Virus record (IMG/VR): IMGVR_UViG_3300047170_000049
Coordinates: 62,001 to 126,000 of that record
From: a virus
Strand: one strand, 5' to 3'
DNA length: 64,000 nucleotides
The notes under the pieces were generated by a model. The model saw only the letters and a list, made by a program, of their open reading frames with translations, was not told where the DNA came from and did no database searches. Position numbers and translations under genes: made by a program. Below are positions 40,455 through 48,892 of the stretch, piece by piece; positions within the stretch are counted from its first letter, which is position 1; each line of letters begins with the position of its first letter.

Positions 40455-40735
40455 TTCTCTATAAATGTAACTTGTGCGGTAATACGACGAAGAAACTTTA
40501 CAAGACTGGTCAACCACAGCCTGGTTTCTTAATTTGTCATTGCTCAGGCGTTCTCGAAAAAGCCCTGCCTAATGTTAATACGTCCAGTGTGGAAATCTAC
40601 GATAACGGTCTTATGGCTAAGAAAGTCGAACTTCGTAAAGATGCCGCTGAACGTATGAAAGAACGTGGCGACATTCACATCAAAACTATGGATGAAAGAG
40701 AAACGGTAATAAAAAAACATGATACTCAAGATTAA
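40448..40735 (+). CDS. Zinc-ribbon protein
   Basis: 95 aa, GTG start with AAAGGA 6 nt upstream. CNLCGN then ICHCSG supply four ligands for a zinc ribbon; the rest is a charged helix. Overlaps the Rad50-like gene by 17 nt. May be a nucleic-acid binding accessory. Confidence 0.65.
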   Translation: MLVLYKCNLCGNTTKKLYKTGQPQPGFLICHCSGVLEKALPNVNTSSVEIYDNGLMAKKVELRKDAAERMKERGDIHIKTMDERETVIKKHDTQD

Positions 40736-42539
40736 ATCAGTAGGGATTTCTAGTTTCAGAGACATTGCTGATGACCAAAAAGTAACATTCACTGACTCTG
40801 GTATTTACTCTATTACGGGTGAAAACTTAGATGACGGTGGGTCTAATGGTACAGGCAAGACTTCTTTTGTAATGGCAATCATTGCTGGCTTTCTTGGCTC
40901 TAAAGCCACGGGTGTTAGCGCAAAAGAACTAAAGAATCGCCATACAGATTCTAAACCAGTCATTGACCTTGAGTTTGAAGTTGACCATCAACCCCACAGT
41001 ATTAAACGAACCATTGGTGGTAAAGTAATACTGGATGGAGTGGAAGGTTCTGCCGATGATGTTCAAGACAAAATCAACAACCTATTAAAGCTTACCCCAG
41101 AACAATTCAAAGCCTTGTCCTTCAAAGAGCAAGGCGATGCTGGTGGCTTCCTACTCTTAAGCGATGGCGAAAAGAAAGAATTCCTAAGCTCATTCTTTAA
41201 CCTGGATGAAATCAATGCAGCCAATGAAACTATCTCTAAAGAGTTTAATCTGGCAGAGCAAAAGCTTACGGGCTCAACCGTTAGCATTACCAATCGTGAA
41301 CACTTACTTGAATCATCTCGCGCAGAGGTTACGCGCACACAAGATAAGCTTAATTCAATTCACGACCTGGACCAACAAATCCTATCCAACCGCATTGAGC
41401 GCGTAGAACTAATACGCAAAAATGAAGACTTAGCAAAGTTACTAGAGGGTGGGATTAGCCCTTCTATTGGAATCATCAATGCTGAACTAGTGAAAATAAA
41501 GCAAGCCGTAATCAATGCTGAAGCAGAGCTTGCTAAAAATGCAAAGATTGATTCTGAGTTGCATATCATCAATGAAAAAACCAAGAGTCTTAATAAGCAA
41601 ATAGCTACCGTCCACGCACACCGTTGCACGACTTGCGACCAAGAAATTAATGCTGAAAAAACTGCTTCTCTAATGAAATCACTCCAACTAGAACTGGGCA
41701 ACAACATCACGGCTTTCCAAGCATTGAAGGCCAAGCGTATAGACGAGCAAAGCATTAAACAAAGCATATTGGCTTTAAAGGCTATACAAGAAAAACATAA
41801 CAACAACTTAATGGAAGAGCGTCTCAAGAACGATAAGACCTGTGTCAAACAAGCTATTGCTACGAACGAAAAACTAATACAGAATTTAGATACTATGATT
41901 GCTTCAGCTAAACGCGAGCAAGAACATGCCAAGGCTGACTTTGACCGCGCCACCAAATCTTTAGAGCATAACCAAAATGAGCTTGCGCGATTAAAGGCTG
42001 AGAATGAAAAGATGCAATCGGACATTAAGGTATTAGAATCTCTCGACAAGGTTCTTTCTAAGAACGGCTTCGTGGGCTATATCTTTGACACCGTATTAGA
42101 AGAACTCAATTACGAGACTAATGCAAACCTTTCCAATATACCCAATGCCTCTAAGTTCACTCTGCAATTCCACTCTGACAAGATTGCTAAGTCCACAGGT
42201 AACGTCACAAAGAACATTACTTTCAAGCTCTTCTCTAATGGCGATGAGGTTTCAATTGACTCCCTATCTGGTGGTGAGAAGCGTAGCTTAATCATAGCCG
42301 TAGATGAAGCCCTGGACTCCGTATTAAGTAAACGCACCGGTACGGTGTTGAATTGGAAGTTCCTGGACGAACCCTTTGACTCTATTGATATTAATTCCAA
42401 AGAAGCCCTTCTAGAATTCTACAAGGGTAAGTCACACGATAGGCTCTATTTCATCATAGACCACACCTCTGAACTTAATGCGGGGCTCGATAACAGCATT
42501 AAACTAACAAAGAAAAACGGGATAGCACACATATCATGA
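40719..42539 (+). CDS. Rad50/SbcC/gp46-like ATPase
   Basis: 606 aa. Walker A SNGTGKTS near residue 43-50, long coiled-coil arms (about 165-300 and 310-440), zinc hook CTTC (C303, C306) at the apex, ABC signature LSGGEK (S517) and Walker B FLDEPFD (about 548). This is the short, phage type of SbcC. Partner of the Mre11-like protein at 31507. Confidence 0.95.
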   Translation: MILKIKSVGISSFRDIADDQKVTFTDSGIYSITGENLDDGGSNGTGKTSFVMAIIAGFLGSKATGVSAKELKNRHTDSKPVIDLEFEVDHQPHSIKRTIGGKVILDGVEGSADDVQDKINNLLKLTPEQFKALSFKEQGDAGGFLLLSDGEKKEFLSSFFNLDEINAANETISKEFNLAEQKLTGSTVSITNREHLLESSRAEVTRTQDKLNSIHDLDQQILSNRIERVELIRKNEDLAKLLEGGISPSIGIINAELVKIKQAVINAEAELAKNAKIDSELHIINEKTKSLNKQIATVHAHRCTTCDQEINAEKTASLMKSLQLELGNNITAFQALKAKRIDEQSIKQSILALKAIQEKHNNNLMEERLKNDKTCVKQAIATNEKLIQNLDTMIASAKREQEHAKADFDRATKSLEHNQNELARLKAENEKMQSDIKVLESLDKVLSKNGFVGYIFDTVLEELNYETNANLSNIPNASKFTLQFHSDKIAKSTGNVTKNITFKLFSNGDEVSIDSLSGGEKRSLIIAVDEALDSVLSKRTGTVLNWKFLDEPFDSIDINSKEALLEFYKGKSHDRLYFIIDHTSELNAGLDNSIKLTKKNGIAHIS

Positions 42540-42898
42540 TAACAACAAACGAAGACGTATGGGACTCCCTAACAGATGAAACTGAAGTATTCATTCCAAT
42601 CCACAAGTCACAAGAAAACGGTGAGCCAAAGGTTGTGCTGTTGGTAGACAATACTAATACGCAAAACGTTGGCGAGGTACGTGTATTCTTAACGGATGAG
42701 GAAATGAAGAACTACTTAGCTCAAACAAATAAGAAAGAAGTGGCGTATGTGCGCTACTCAATTTTAAAACTTAATAAAAGTATGAACGTATTATTAAGTA
42801 AAAAGGCAGATTTGAGATTAAATGTGGTATTATACACATTGGATATTACTAAAAAGCTCTACCCCGTAGAGACTCTTTGGACATACTTAAGCATTTAA
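42536..42898 (+). CDS. Unknown 120-aa protein
   Basis: Acidic N-terminus, alpha/beta body similar in feel to SseB-type domains (VFIPIHK ... VRVFLTDEEMKNYL ... VRYSILKLNK). ATGA overlap with the Rad50-like gene. A possible internal extended -10 (TGGTATTAT, 42825-42833) near its 3' end could serve the next gene. Function unknown. Confidence 0.65.
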   Translation: MITTNEDVWDSLTDETEVFIPIHKSQENGEPKVVLLVDNTNTQNVGEVRVFLTDEEMKNYLAQTNKKEVAYVRYSILKLNKSMNVLLSKKADLRLNVVLYTLDITKKLYPVETLWTYLSI

Positions 42899-42908
42899 GG
42901 AGAATAAA

Positions 42909-43187
42909 ATGGCTGGTAAAACAAAACGCGAAAAAATGGAATCTAAGTTTGACGATACGTTTATTAGCGAGACTCGTGGTAAAACGGACTCCCAACTAAA
43001 CGAAGCTCTTCTTAATTACATGAAGGCTATCAAAGAGAATGAAGATACCAAAAAGGCTGATGAAACCTTAGCCGCTCTTAAGGAACAGCTTGGTGACCTC
43101 AATGGTGGATACCGCGATGCAAAGAAAGCTATCACAGATAAGATGGACTACATCTTTGAACTGAAAAAAGAACGAGGCACGTTCTAA
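42909..43187 (+). CDS. Small charged coiled-coil protein
   Basis: 92 aa, Lys/Glu/Asp-rich, helical throughout, with a good AAGGAG site. Ends 1 nt before the secreted protease gene. No family recognised. Confidence 0.65.
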   Translation: MAGKTKREKMESKFDDTFISETRGKTDSQLNEALLNYMKAIKENEDTKKADETLAALKEQLGDLNGGYRDAKKAITDKMDYIFELKKERGTF

Positions 43188-43188
43188 T

Positions 43189-44076
43189 ATGTTAAAAGCA
43201 ATACGATTACTATTGCTTTCCTTGAGCCTCATCAGTGTTGCACATGGAAGTGATTTTGACTTTGCGAAGATTAAGCAATCTGTCTTTAACGTGGCGGTAC
43301 TTAGGAAGTCTGGGGTTTTTGTTAACCCTCGCACGCAAGAGTTTATACCAATGATGCGTGCTACGGCATTCTTTGTTAACACTCCTACTGGCACAGTTGG
43401 GGTTACTAATAATCACGTTTGTCGTGACTTACACAAAGGTATTCCATCTATCATTCTTAATGAAGATGGGGTTGTAAAATCTTTGTCAGACCTCGATATA
43501 ATCACCGATGTCTATATGGAACCTGGTAAAGACATTTGTATTTTTAAGACCAAGCTTCCCCACCCTGGACTTAACCTAGGGAAAGTAGACCCCAAACGTT
43601 ACGACCATGTTACCATCACTGGATTTGATGGTGAAATCCAGATGATGATTTCTGAAGGTTACATCTATGGGACGGCAGTTGAGCGTTACTTCAATCACTT
43701 TGATAAGTGCGCTGAAAGCAAGTTTGCACCATTTAGTCCAAATTGGTTTATTTGCGAAGATTATACGGTCATTCCAATCTACACTGAAACTAAGCAGTTA
43801 AAGTCAACCGCTAGAGTTTCACCAGGATGGTCTGGGTCGCCAGTGCTGAATGCCAATTCTGAAGTTGTGGCCATAGTAAACGCATACGATATTCCAACGG
43901 AGCAAGACAATAAAGAAGAGTCTTACCTACACTCCGTATCTGAGATTCAACATGCTATCGCCAACGCTCAATTTATACCCTTCAATGACAAGTCGATTCT
44001 ACAAGAAGTTGAAGTTACGGAAGAGTATGAAGAAATCTTTGGCGACCTAGGAGTGCCTGCGCACTTTCTCCAATGA
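43189..44076 (+). CDS. Secreted trypsin-like serine protease
   Basis: 295 aa. Signal peptide of about 20 residues (MLKAIRLLLLSLSLISVAHG). Catalytic triad of the chymotrypsin fold: TNNHVC (H76), GKDICIF (D115) and PGWSGSP (S215). The usual GDSGGP is GWSGSP, as in some HtrA- or Glu-endopeptidase-type enzymes. C-terminal acidic tail. It should act in the periplasm or outside. Possible roles are host envelope digestion at lysis or processing of exported proteins. Confidence 0.85.
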   Translation: MLKAIRLLLLSLSLISVAHGSDFDFAKIKQSVFNVAVLRKSGVFVNPRTQEFIPMMRATAFFVNTPTGTVGVTNNHVCRDLHKGIPSIILNEDGVVKSLSDLDIITDVYMEPGKDICIFKTKLPHPGLNLGKVDPKRYDHVTITGFDGEIQMMISEGYIYGTAVERYFNHFDKCAESKFAPFSPNWFICEDYTVIPIYTETKQLKSTARVSPGWSGSPVLNANSEVVAIVNAYDIPTEQDNKEESYLHSVSEIQHAIANAQFIPFNDKSILQEVEVTEEYEEIFGDLGVPAHFLQ

Positions 44077-44657
44077 AAATACTTGCATTAGACATTTCAA
44101 GTAAAACTGGATGGGCTATTTTCGACAATAATAAGTTAGTTGAATATGGCCTTATTCGCGTAACTCTAATAAATTTTAATGTTAACGAAGAGCCTAATAA
44201 ACAACCCGAGTACCCATATAATCTTTTAAAAGCTGCAGATGAAATGGCAGCCCATTTAGGCAATTTAATTCACAAACATAACCCCGATGCAATCGTCATT
44301 GAGAACACAGTGAAGGGTCGCAACAGGCACACACAGCGTCTACTAGAGTGGCTTCATAAGTCAACCATAGAGCAGCTTATTGCACATAAACGAACATTTA
44401 CCTATCTGGACCCTAGCGAATGGCGTGGAATCCTTGAAATTCGCATGTCAAAAGAAGATAAGAAGAATAATGCTTTAGTGAATAAAGGCAAGAAACGTGG
44501 TAAGATTACTAAGAAGCACTTAAGCGTTCGATTTGCCAATACCACCTTTGGATTAAAACTTTTAATGAAAGACAATGATATTGCAGATGCCATATCACTG
44601 GGTCTGGCATTCTACGAAAAAACACATATCATGGGGAAAGACAATGGACAATCTTAA
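44073..44657 (+). CDS. RuvC-like Holliday-junction nuclease
   Basis: 194 aa. RNase H-fold acidic residues: ALDISSKTGW (D7), IVIENT (E77), and DNDIADA (D169, D172), as in RuvC. Insertion of about 20 basic residues (KEDKKNNALVNKGKKRGK) may be a DNA-binding loop. Probably resolves branched DNA before packaging. ATGA overlap with the protease gene. Confidence 0.85.
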   Translation: MKILALDISSKTGWAIFDNNKLVEYGLIRVTLINFNVNEEPNKQPEYPYNLLKAADEMAAHLGNLIHKHNPDAIVIENTVKGRNRHTQRLLEWLHKSTIEQLIAHKRTFTYLDPSEWRGILEIRMSKEDKKNNALVNKGKKRGKITKKHLSVRFANTTFGLKLLMKDNDIADAISLGLAFYEKTHIMGKDNGQS

Positions 44658-45120
44658 AAATTTATTTCATTCACTAGAAATCAAGGTAAAGAAATTAGAC
44701 CCCAAGGCTGTAATCCCTAAGTATGCGAAAGATGGTGATGCTGGCCTAGACCTAACCGCCATCTCCAAATCATTTGAGCGCCATAAAGACGGTAGTAGAA
44801 TTATAACCTACGGTACAGGGCTAGCCATTGAAATCCCCAAGGGTTACGTTGGGTTAATCTTCCCCCGTAGCTCCATTTCTAAGACCTGCCTTAATCTCAC
44901 TAATTCCGTAGGGGTTATTGATTCAGGCTATCGTGGCGAAATCATGGCTAAATTTAGAATTGATAGTGCAGACCGTGCTACCGCTGGTAGTTCTTATAAG
45001 GAAGGTGAGCGCATCATGCAATTGATTGTAATGCCTTACCCACAGGTAACCTTAGTAGAAGCCGATGAACTTTCTGACACTGAACGTGGCGAAGGTGGAT
45101 TCGGGTCTAGCGGAAAATAA
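44644..45120 (+). CDS. dut: dUTP diphosphatase
   Basis: 158 aa from ATG 44644, with GGGGAAAG upstream; an upstream in-frame start would overlap the RuvC gene further. Trimeric dUTPase motifs in order: DGDAGLDL (1), PRSSIS (2), GVIDSGYRGEI (3), ERIMQLIV (4) and RGEGGFGSSG (5). Prevents uracil incorporation and supplies dUMP to ThyA. Confidence 0.96.
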   Translation: MDNLKNLFHSLEIKVKKLDPKAVIPKYAKDGDAGLDLTAISKSFERHKDGSRIITYGTGLAIEIPKGYVGLIFPRSSISKTCLNLTNSVGVIDSGYRGEIMAKFRIDSADRATAGSSYKEGERIMQLIVMPYPQVTLVEADELSDTERGEGGFGSSGK

Positions 45121-45129
45121 TTTAGACGA

Positions 45130-45153
45130 TTTTAGAAAATAAGTGATATAGAG
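45130..45153 (+). promoter_or_regulatory. Shared extended -10 promoter, copy C
   Basis: TTTTAGAAAATAAG then TGATATAGAG, 18 nt before the ATG at 45171; the best match to copy A. Confidence 0.7.
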
Positions 45154-45170
45154 TCCTTAAGGAGTTGACT

Positions 45171-45944
45171 ATGAGTTTTGATGAATCAGAATATGCAACA
45201 GATGAAGTCTTAAATGACTTGAACGAAGAAGAGGGTAGTTCCACGCAAGGTACTATTAACGAAGCCTTGAAGCGTGTTGAGGAAGCCAATCTTCTAATGT
45301 TGCTTGTTAATAAAGATATTTTCAGTGAAGGCTCTGCCCGTGCAGAGATTCTTGAATCAGTTCAAAGTAGGCTTAAAGCATGGGCAATCTCAGAGATTGA
45401 AACTTTGCTCAATCTTGCACAATCACAACCCAAAGCAGTAGCTGAAGTTTACAAGTCACCTTTTGACTCAGAAGAAACCACCGCTCTTAAGTTGTTGGCA
45501 AATCGCGTACTAAAACGTGACACTACAGCTATTACAGTGGCAGCAAAAGAACCTGAGATTAAACCTATTACAGTGCCCCAAGCTACATTAAGAACTCCTT
45601 CAGTGTCCAAGGTTCAAGCTCCTAAAAAGGCTGCGCCTGCAGCACCTAAGAAGGTTGAATCAAAAGGTGTTCAAGCTAAGAAGGGCGTACCTGCAGGTGG
45701 CCCTAAACCAATTCCAATGGCGACAGTAGCACAAGCCATGGATATTGCATCTAAGACTGCAGGTGCATCAGGTGCGCAAATCGGCGCAATCATGACGGCA
45801 GTTCAACCCAATGAAAGCGTCGCAATGGCGACAAAAAAAAGTAATTTAATTGCTGCAGCTATCGCCCAGATGACGGGTGGAAATCAAGTTGCAGTTTTGG
45901 CAGATACCCCTTCAGATTCAGGAGATATAAATGAGCGATTCTAA
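45171..45944 (+). CDS. Unknown acidic protein with Ala/Pro/Lys linker
   Basis: 257 aa from ATG 45171 (AAGGAG upstream; TTG 45165 is too close to it). Acidic N-terminus, helical domain to about 125, Ala/Pro/Lys linker about 150-185, then an Ala/Met-rich helical tail. First gene of a unit. Family not recognised. Confidence 0.65.
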   Translation: MSFDESEYATDEVLNDLNEEEGSSTQGTINEALKRVEEANLLMLLVNKDIFSEGSARAEILESVQSRLKAWAISEIETLLNLAQSQPKAVAEVYKSPFDSEETTALKLLANRVLKRDTTAITVAAKEPEIKPITVPQATLRTPSVSKVQAPKKAAPAAPKKVESKGVQAKKGVPAGGPKPIPMATVAQAMDIASKTAGASGAQIGAIMTAVQPNESVAMATKKSNLIAAAIAQMTGGNQVAVLADTPSDSGDINERF

Positions 45945-46548
45945 TGACACCCCAGTAGTACCTACCCCTGCACCAGTGGACCCAACTCCAGCGCCTGTGG
46001 CACCAGTTGCTCCACCAGCGCCAGCGCCTGCAAAGACGTATATGGAGCGTTTGCTTGAGATGGAGATGGCACTCAAACAACACGTTGTGCAAATTACTCA
46101 ACAGAATGGACTTATAAAGTATTTGTCCAATCTCTCGGCTCAATTGGTAGAAGAAATTACCAACTTGAACGACCAACTAAATGCCCTGTATGACCTGCAC
46201 GAAGCTAAACAAGAGATTAGCCGTACTGCAATCAATGCGAATCTCACCAAGAAGATTGAAGATTCTATGCGTAAGATTATCTCTGACCGCGTAGCAAATG
46301 GAGCACTCACAAAGATTGATGCAGTAGCTTCACTTGAAGACCTCTTCACCTACTCTAGCCCTGAAGTCCCTTACGCTTTCCGTTTGGTTCGCGTTCTAGA
46401 AGCTGACCAACAAAAAGATGTTGTTGGTAAAAAAGAAGGCGACTTAATTGGTAACATGAAGATTTTGGAAGTTTACAGACTGAATAAAAAAGATGCAGCA
46501 CCTGTAGACCCCAAAGCGCCTAAGACGGACGCCCCTACTTCAAACTAA
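45931..46548 (+). CDS. Unknown protein, Pro/Ala-rich N-terminus and coiled coil
   Basis: 205 aa. Residues 6-35 are Pro/Ala/Val repeats, about 38-115 coiled coil, then a small domain with AFRLVRVLE, and a Pro/Asp tail. Overlaps the previous gene by 14 nt. Function unknown; may form a rod-like complex. Confidence 0.65.
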   Translation: MSDSNDTPVVPTPAPVDPTPAPVAPVAPPAPAPAKTYMERLLEMEMALKQHVVQITQQNGLIKYLSNLSAQLVEEITNLNDQLNALYDLHEAKQEISRTAINANLTKKIEDSMRKIISDRVANGALTKIDAVASLEDLFTYSSPEVPYAFRLVRVLEADQQKDVVGKKEGDLIGNMKILEVYRLNKKDAAPVDPKAPKTDAPTSN

Positions 46549-46559
46549 AGGACTGATGA

Positions 46560-47831
46560 ATGTCTACTAAGAAGAAAAAAGCAAAACCAGTTATTAAGAC
46601 TGATTTAATTGCTCAAGATATTTCTAACGTTGCAGAAGATTTAGGTTGTGAGCCTTGGGAATTAACTAAGGCTCAATACCGCAAAAACGGCGGCACAGTC
46701 TCAGAGTGGGACTTGAAATCACATGGTGGCTTCTCTGGTATTCAAAAAGCTTACTTTGAGCACGATGAACCCAAAGACTATGCCTCCATTGAAGACCTTA
46801 AAGATGTTCGTAAGAAGTATCTTAAGCTTCTTAAAGACTTTGGCTCAGAAGAACGCTTCTTGGCTAAACTCAAAGATGCTATTAGTGAAGTACCAAAGGT
46901 TGATGTTATACCTTACAAACCCAAGAAGAATAAGCCTGTTAAGCGTTTCCTAAACCTAGTGCTTTCAGACTTACACATTGGTGGTGACATTGACCCTAAA
47001 GAGACTGGCAACAGCTTCTCTAAGAACGATGAAGCCCGATGTCTAGCAGCCGTAGTTAAGAACGTAATTGAATACAAGCTTGACCACCGCGATGAGACTG
47101 AGCTTAACGTGATGATTCTAGGCGATGTCATTGAGAATGAAATGCACGAAAGAACTTCTGCAGACCTCATTCACATGCAAGTATGCCGTGCAATGTACCT
47201 ATTAAACCAAGTGATTGCTCAGTTTTCGGCCAACTTTAAGAAGGTTCATGTTTGGTTCGCCGTAGGTAATCATGGTCGTGACTCAGGTATTAACAAAGGC
47301 CGTGCAGTTGCTCTTAAGTACAACTCACTTGAGACTGACATTTACTATGCACTTCGTTTAGCTGGTCAGCACTTGGCTAACGTAGAATTCCACCAACCTA
47401 AGACCCCATGGTGCGAAATCAATGTTTTTGGTCATAAGTTCTATGCCACTCACGGAGATACGCACTTTAATGTTGGTAACGTAGGCTCTAAACTAGATGT
47501 TAAGTCCATTGAGGTTCAAGTTGACCGAATCAACGCCTCGCTTAAAGACAAGAATGAGTACAGCGTATTCATCTGCGGTCACGTTCACTCTGCAGTACAT
47601 ACCGCCCTAAACAATGGTGCGTACTTGATTGTTAACGGAGCACTTACCCCACCTAACGGTTTTGCAAATACCATTGGAATTATGGAGAACCCTCAAATCC
47701 AAATGATGTGGGAATCTACAGAATCCAAAGCTGTGGGCGACGTGCGAATGATTACTGTCAATGGCGCTAACAAAAATCCAGAATTGGAAAAGATTATCAA
47801 ACCTTTCGTGGATTTAGATACGGACCTTTAA
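46560..47831 (+). CDS. Metallophosphoesterase (DNA-repair type)
   Basis: 423 aa. Two-metal phosphoesterase motifs: VLSDLHIGG, ILGDVIEN, AVGNHGRD, ATHGDTHF and ICGHVHSA. About 130 N-terminal residues including a possible HTH (CEPWELTKAQYRKNGG) are unassigned. Differs from the Mre11-like protein in lacking a cap and in its N-terminal domain. Similar proteins in large phages are annotated as phosphatases or exonucleases. Operon with coiled-coil and zinc proteins. Confidence 0.8.
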   Translation: MSTKKKKAKPVIKTDLIAQDISNVAEDLGCEPWELTKAQYRKNGGTVSEWDLKSHGGFSGIQKAYFEHDEPKDYASIEDLKDVRKKYLKLLKDFGSEERFLAKLKDAISEVPKVDVIPYKPKKNKPVKRFLNLVLSDLHIGGDIDPKETGNSFSKNDEARCLAAVVKNVIEYKLDHRDETELNVMILGDVIENEMHERTSADLIHMQVCRAMYLLNQVIAQFSANFKKVHVWFAVGNHGRDSGINKGRAVALKYNSLETDIYYALRLAGQHLANVEFHQPKTPWCEINVFGHKFYATHGDTHFNVGNVGSKLDVKSIEVQVDRINASLKDKNEYSVFICGHVHSAVHTALNNGAYLIVNGALTPPNGFANTIGIMENPQIQMMWESTESKAVGDVRMITVNGANKNPELEKIIKPFVDLDTDL

Positions 47832-47832
47832 A

Positions 47833-48162
47833 ATGAGCAAACATACCCAGCCTAGAAACAGGGGTGGGGATTCTTCCAATGAAGAAAATCTCCGTGGGAA
47901 GTACAGAGAAGCTAAGAAAGAAATTAAACAGCTTCACGCTTACGTTAAGTATTTAGAGAAAAAGTTGCGTGCCCTGGAAGGCATCAACCTGAATGAAGAT
48001 ACCAAGGATGATGTGGATAACACGGAAGAAATGGATAAGGCACGATGCCGTAAGTGTAAATCTACCAATGTAACCGTTTTAAGCATCCCTCGTAGGAGTG
48101 ATACCTTAAACATAACCATATGTGAAGATTGTGGCGACAGAGACAGTGTTAAAGAGAAATAA
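47833..48162 (+). CDS. Coiled-coil zinc-ribbon protein
   Basis: 109 aa. Basic start, coiled coil at about 20-50, then CRKCKS ... CEDCGD, a four-Cys zinc ribbon. Could be a DNA-binding transcription or replication accessory. Family not recognised. Confidence 0.65.
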   Translation: MSKHTQPRNRGGDSSNEENLRGKYREAKKEIKQLHAYVKYLEKKLRALEGINLNEDTKDDVDNTEEMDKARCRKCKSTNVTVLSIPRRSDTLNITICEDCGDRDSVKEK

Positions 48163-48166
48163 TTTT

Positions 48167-48538
48167 ATGAAAGCAGATGGCACTGAATCTTCACTCAATC
48201 GGGCAAAAAGATTAATTAAAGAAATTGAACTTAAAATTAGTAAGATTTCCAAAGACCTTAGCGATGAGACTGACATACAAAACTTAATCAATGAGAAAAT
48301 AACTGAACTTAAAGAATGTGTAGATAACCTAAAGAGCGGTAAGACTGCAGTTTCATTCACTGAATTTCATATAATTAAAGAAGAGATTGTTTCATTTCAA
48401 GACTTAAATTCCAAAAAAACTGAAGCTATTAAGAACCTCAACATCTTGTTGACAACACAAAAAGAGGAATTAGCTAAACTACAAATGGAACTTAAGGCTC
48501 TTCAGAAGAGCGGTGTAGTAATAGCTTTTAAGAAATGA
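48167..48538 (+). CDS. Coiled-coil protein
   Basis: 123 aa from ATG 48167, 4 nt after the previous stop; a longer frame from 48122 would lie over the zinc-ribbon codons. Heptad-rich helix for most of the length. No known domain. Confidence 0.6.
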   Translation: MKADGTESSLNRAKRLIKEIELKISKISKDLSDETDIQNLINEKITELKECVDNLKSGKTAVSFTEFHIIKEEIVSFQDLNSKKTEAIKNLNILLTTQKEELAKLQMELKALQKSGVVIAFKK

Positions 48539-48820
48539 ACCACTATACAAACTTACAACCATTATGGCCAGCCGATAATAGAAAGAAGCATAATCATTAA
48601 GCATAATAAAGACATCAGTAAGCTCAAGGAGAGGATTTTCACTGAGCCTGATTTTATTAATTCAAAGAAATATGGGTATAGCCTGGAGAAGTTCCAGAAG
48701 CAACACCCTGACAGTATCCCTGATAATATTATTGCGGTACTGCTTTGTATTAGTGTCGAAGAAGTGCAAGGTCACTTCCAATCTTCAGTTGAAAAATTAA
48801 GAAAAGCTTTCAAGATTTAA
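48535..48820 (+). pseudogene. Small gene broken by a 13-nt tandem duplication
   Basis: ATG 48535 overlaps the previous stop (ATGA) but the frame closes after 21 codons at 48600. In the +1 frame a good coding stretch continues to TAA 48820. The break lies at AAGCATAAT-CATT-AAGCATAAT (48586-48607), a 13-nt tandem repeat. Removing one unit restores a single 90-aa frame with the sequence ...DNRKKHNKDISKLKER and on. So the gene is frame-shifted by a recent duplication, by a sequencing/assembly artefact, or is read by slippage. Function unknown. Confidence 0.7.
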
Positions 48821-48839
48821 AAATTTAGTGATATATAGA
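48815..48839 (+). promoter_or_regulatory. Shared extended -10 promoter, copy D
   Basis: ATTTAAAAATTTAG then TGATATATAGA, overlapping the stop of the broken gene and 53 nt before the polymerase ATG. Same TGATATATAGA box as copy A. Confidence 0.7.
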
Positions 48840-48892
48840 ACATAAGCACTGCTTATTGTAGAGTCCGTTTTAGGCGTACTCGAAAGGAAAAT

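Noticed and set aside
41360-42049. 229-codon open frame antisense to the Rad50-like gene
   Set aside because: It mirrors the codon bias of the coiled-coil gene on the other strand, has no ribosome site or promoter, and its Ser/Leu/Phe-rich product looks like a translated complement.
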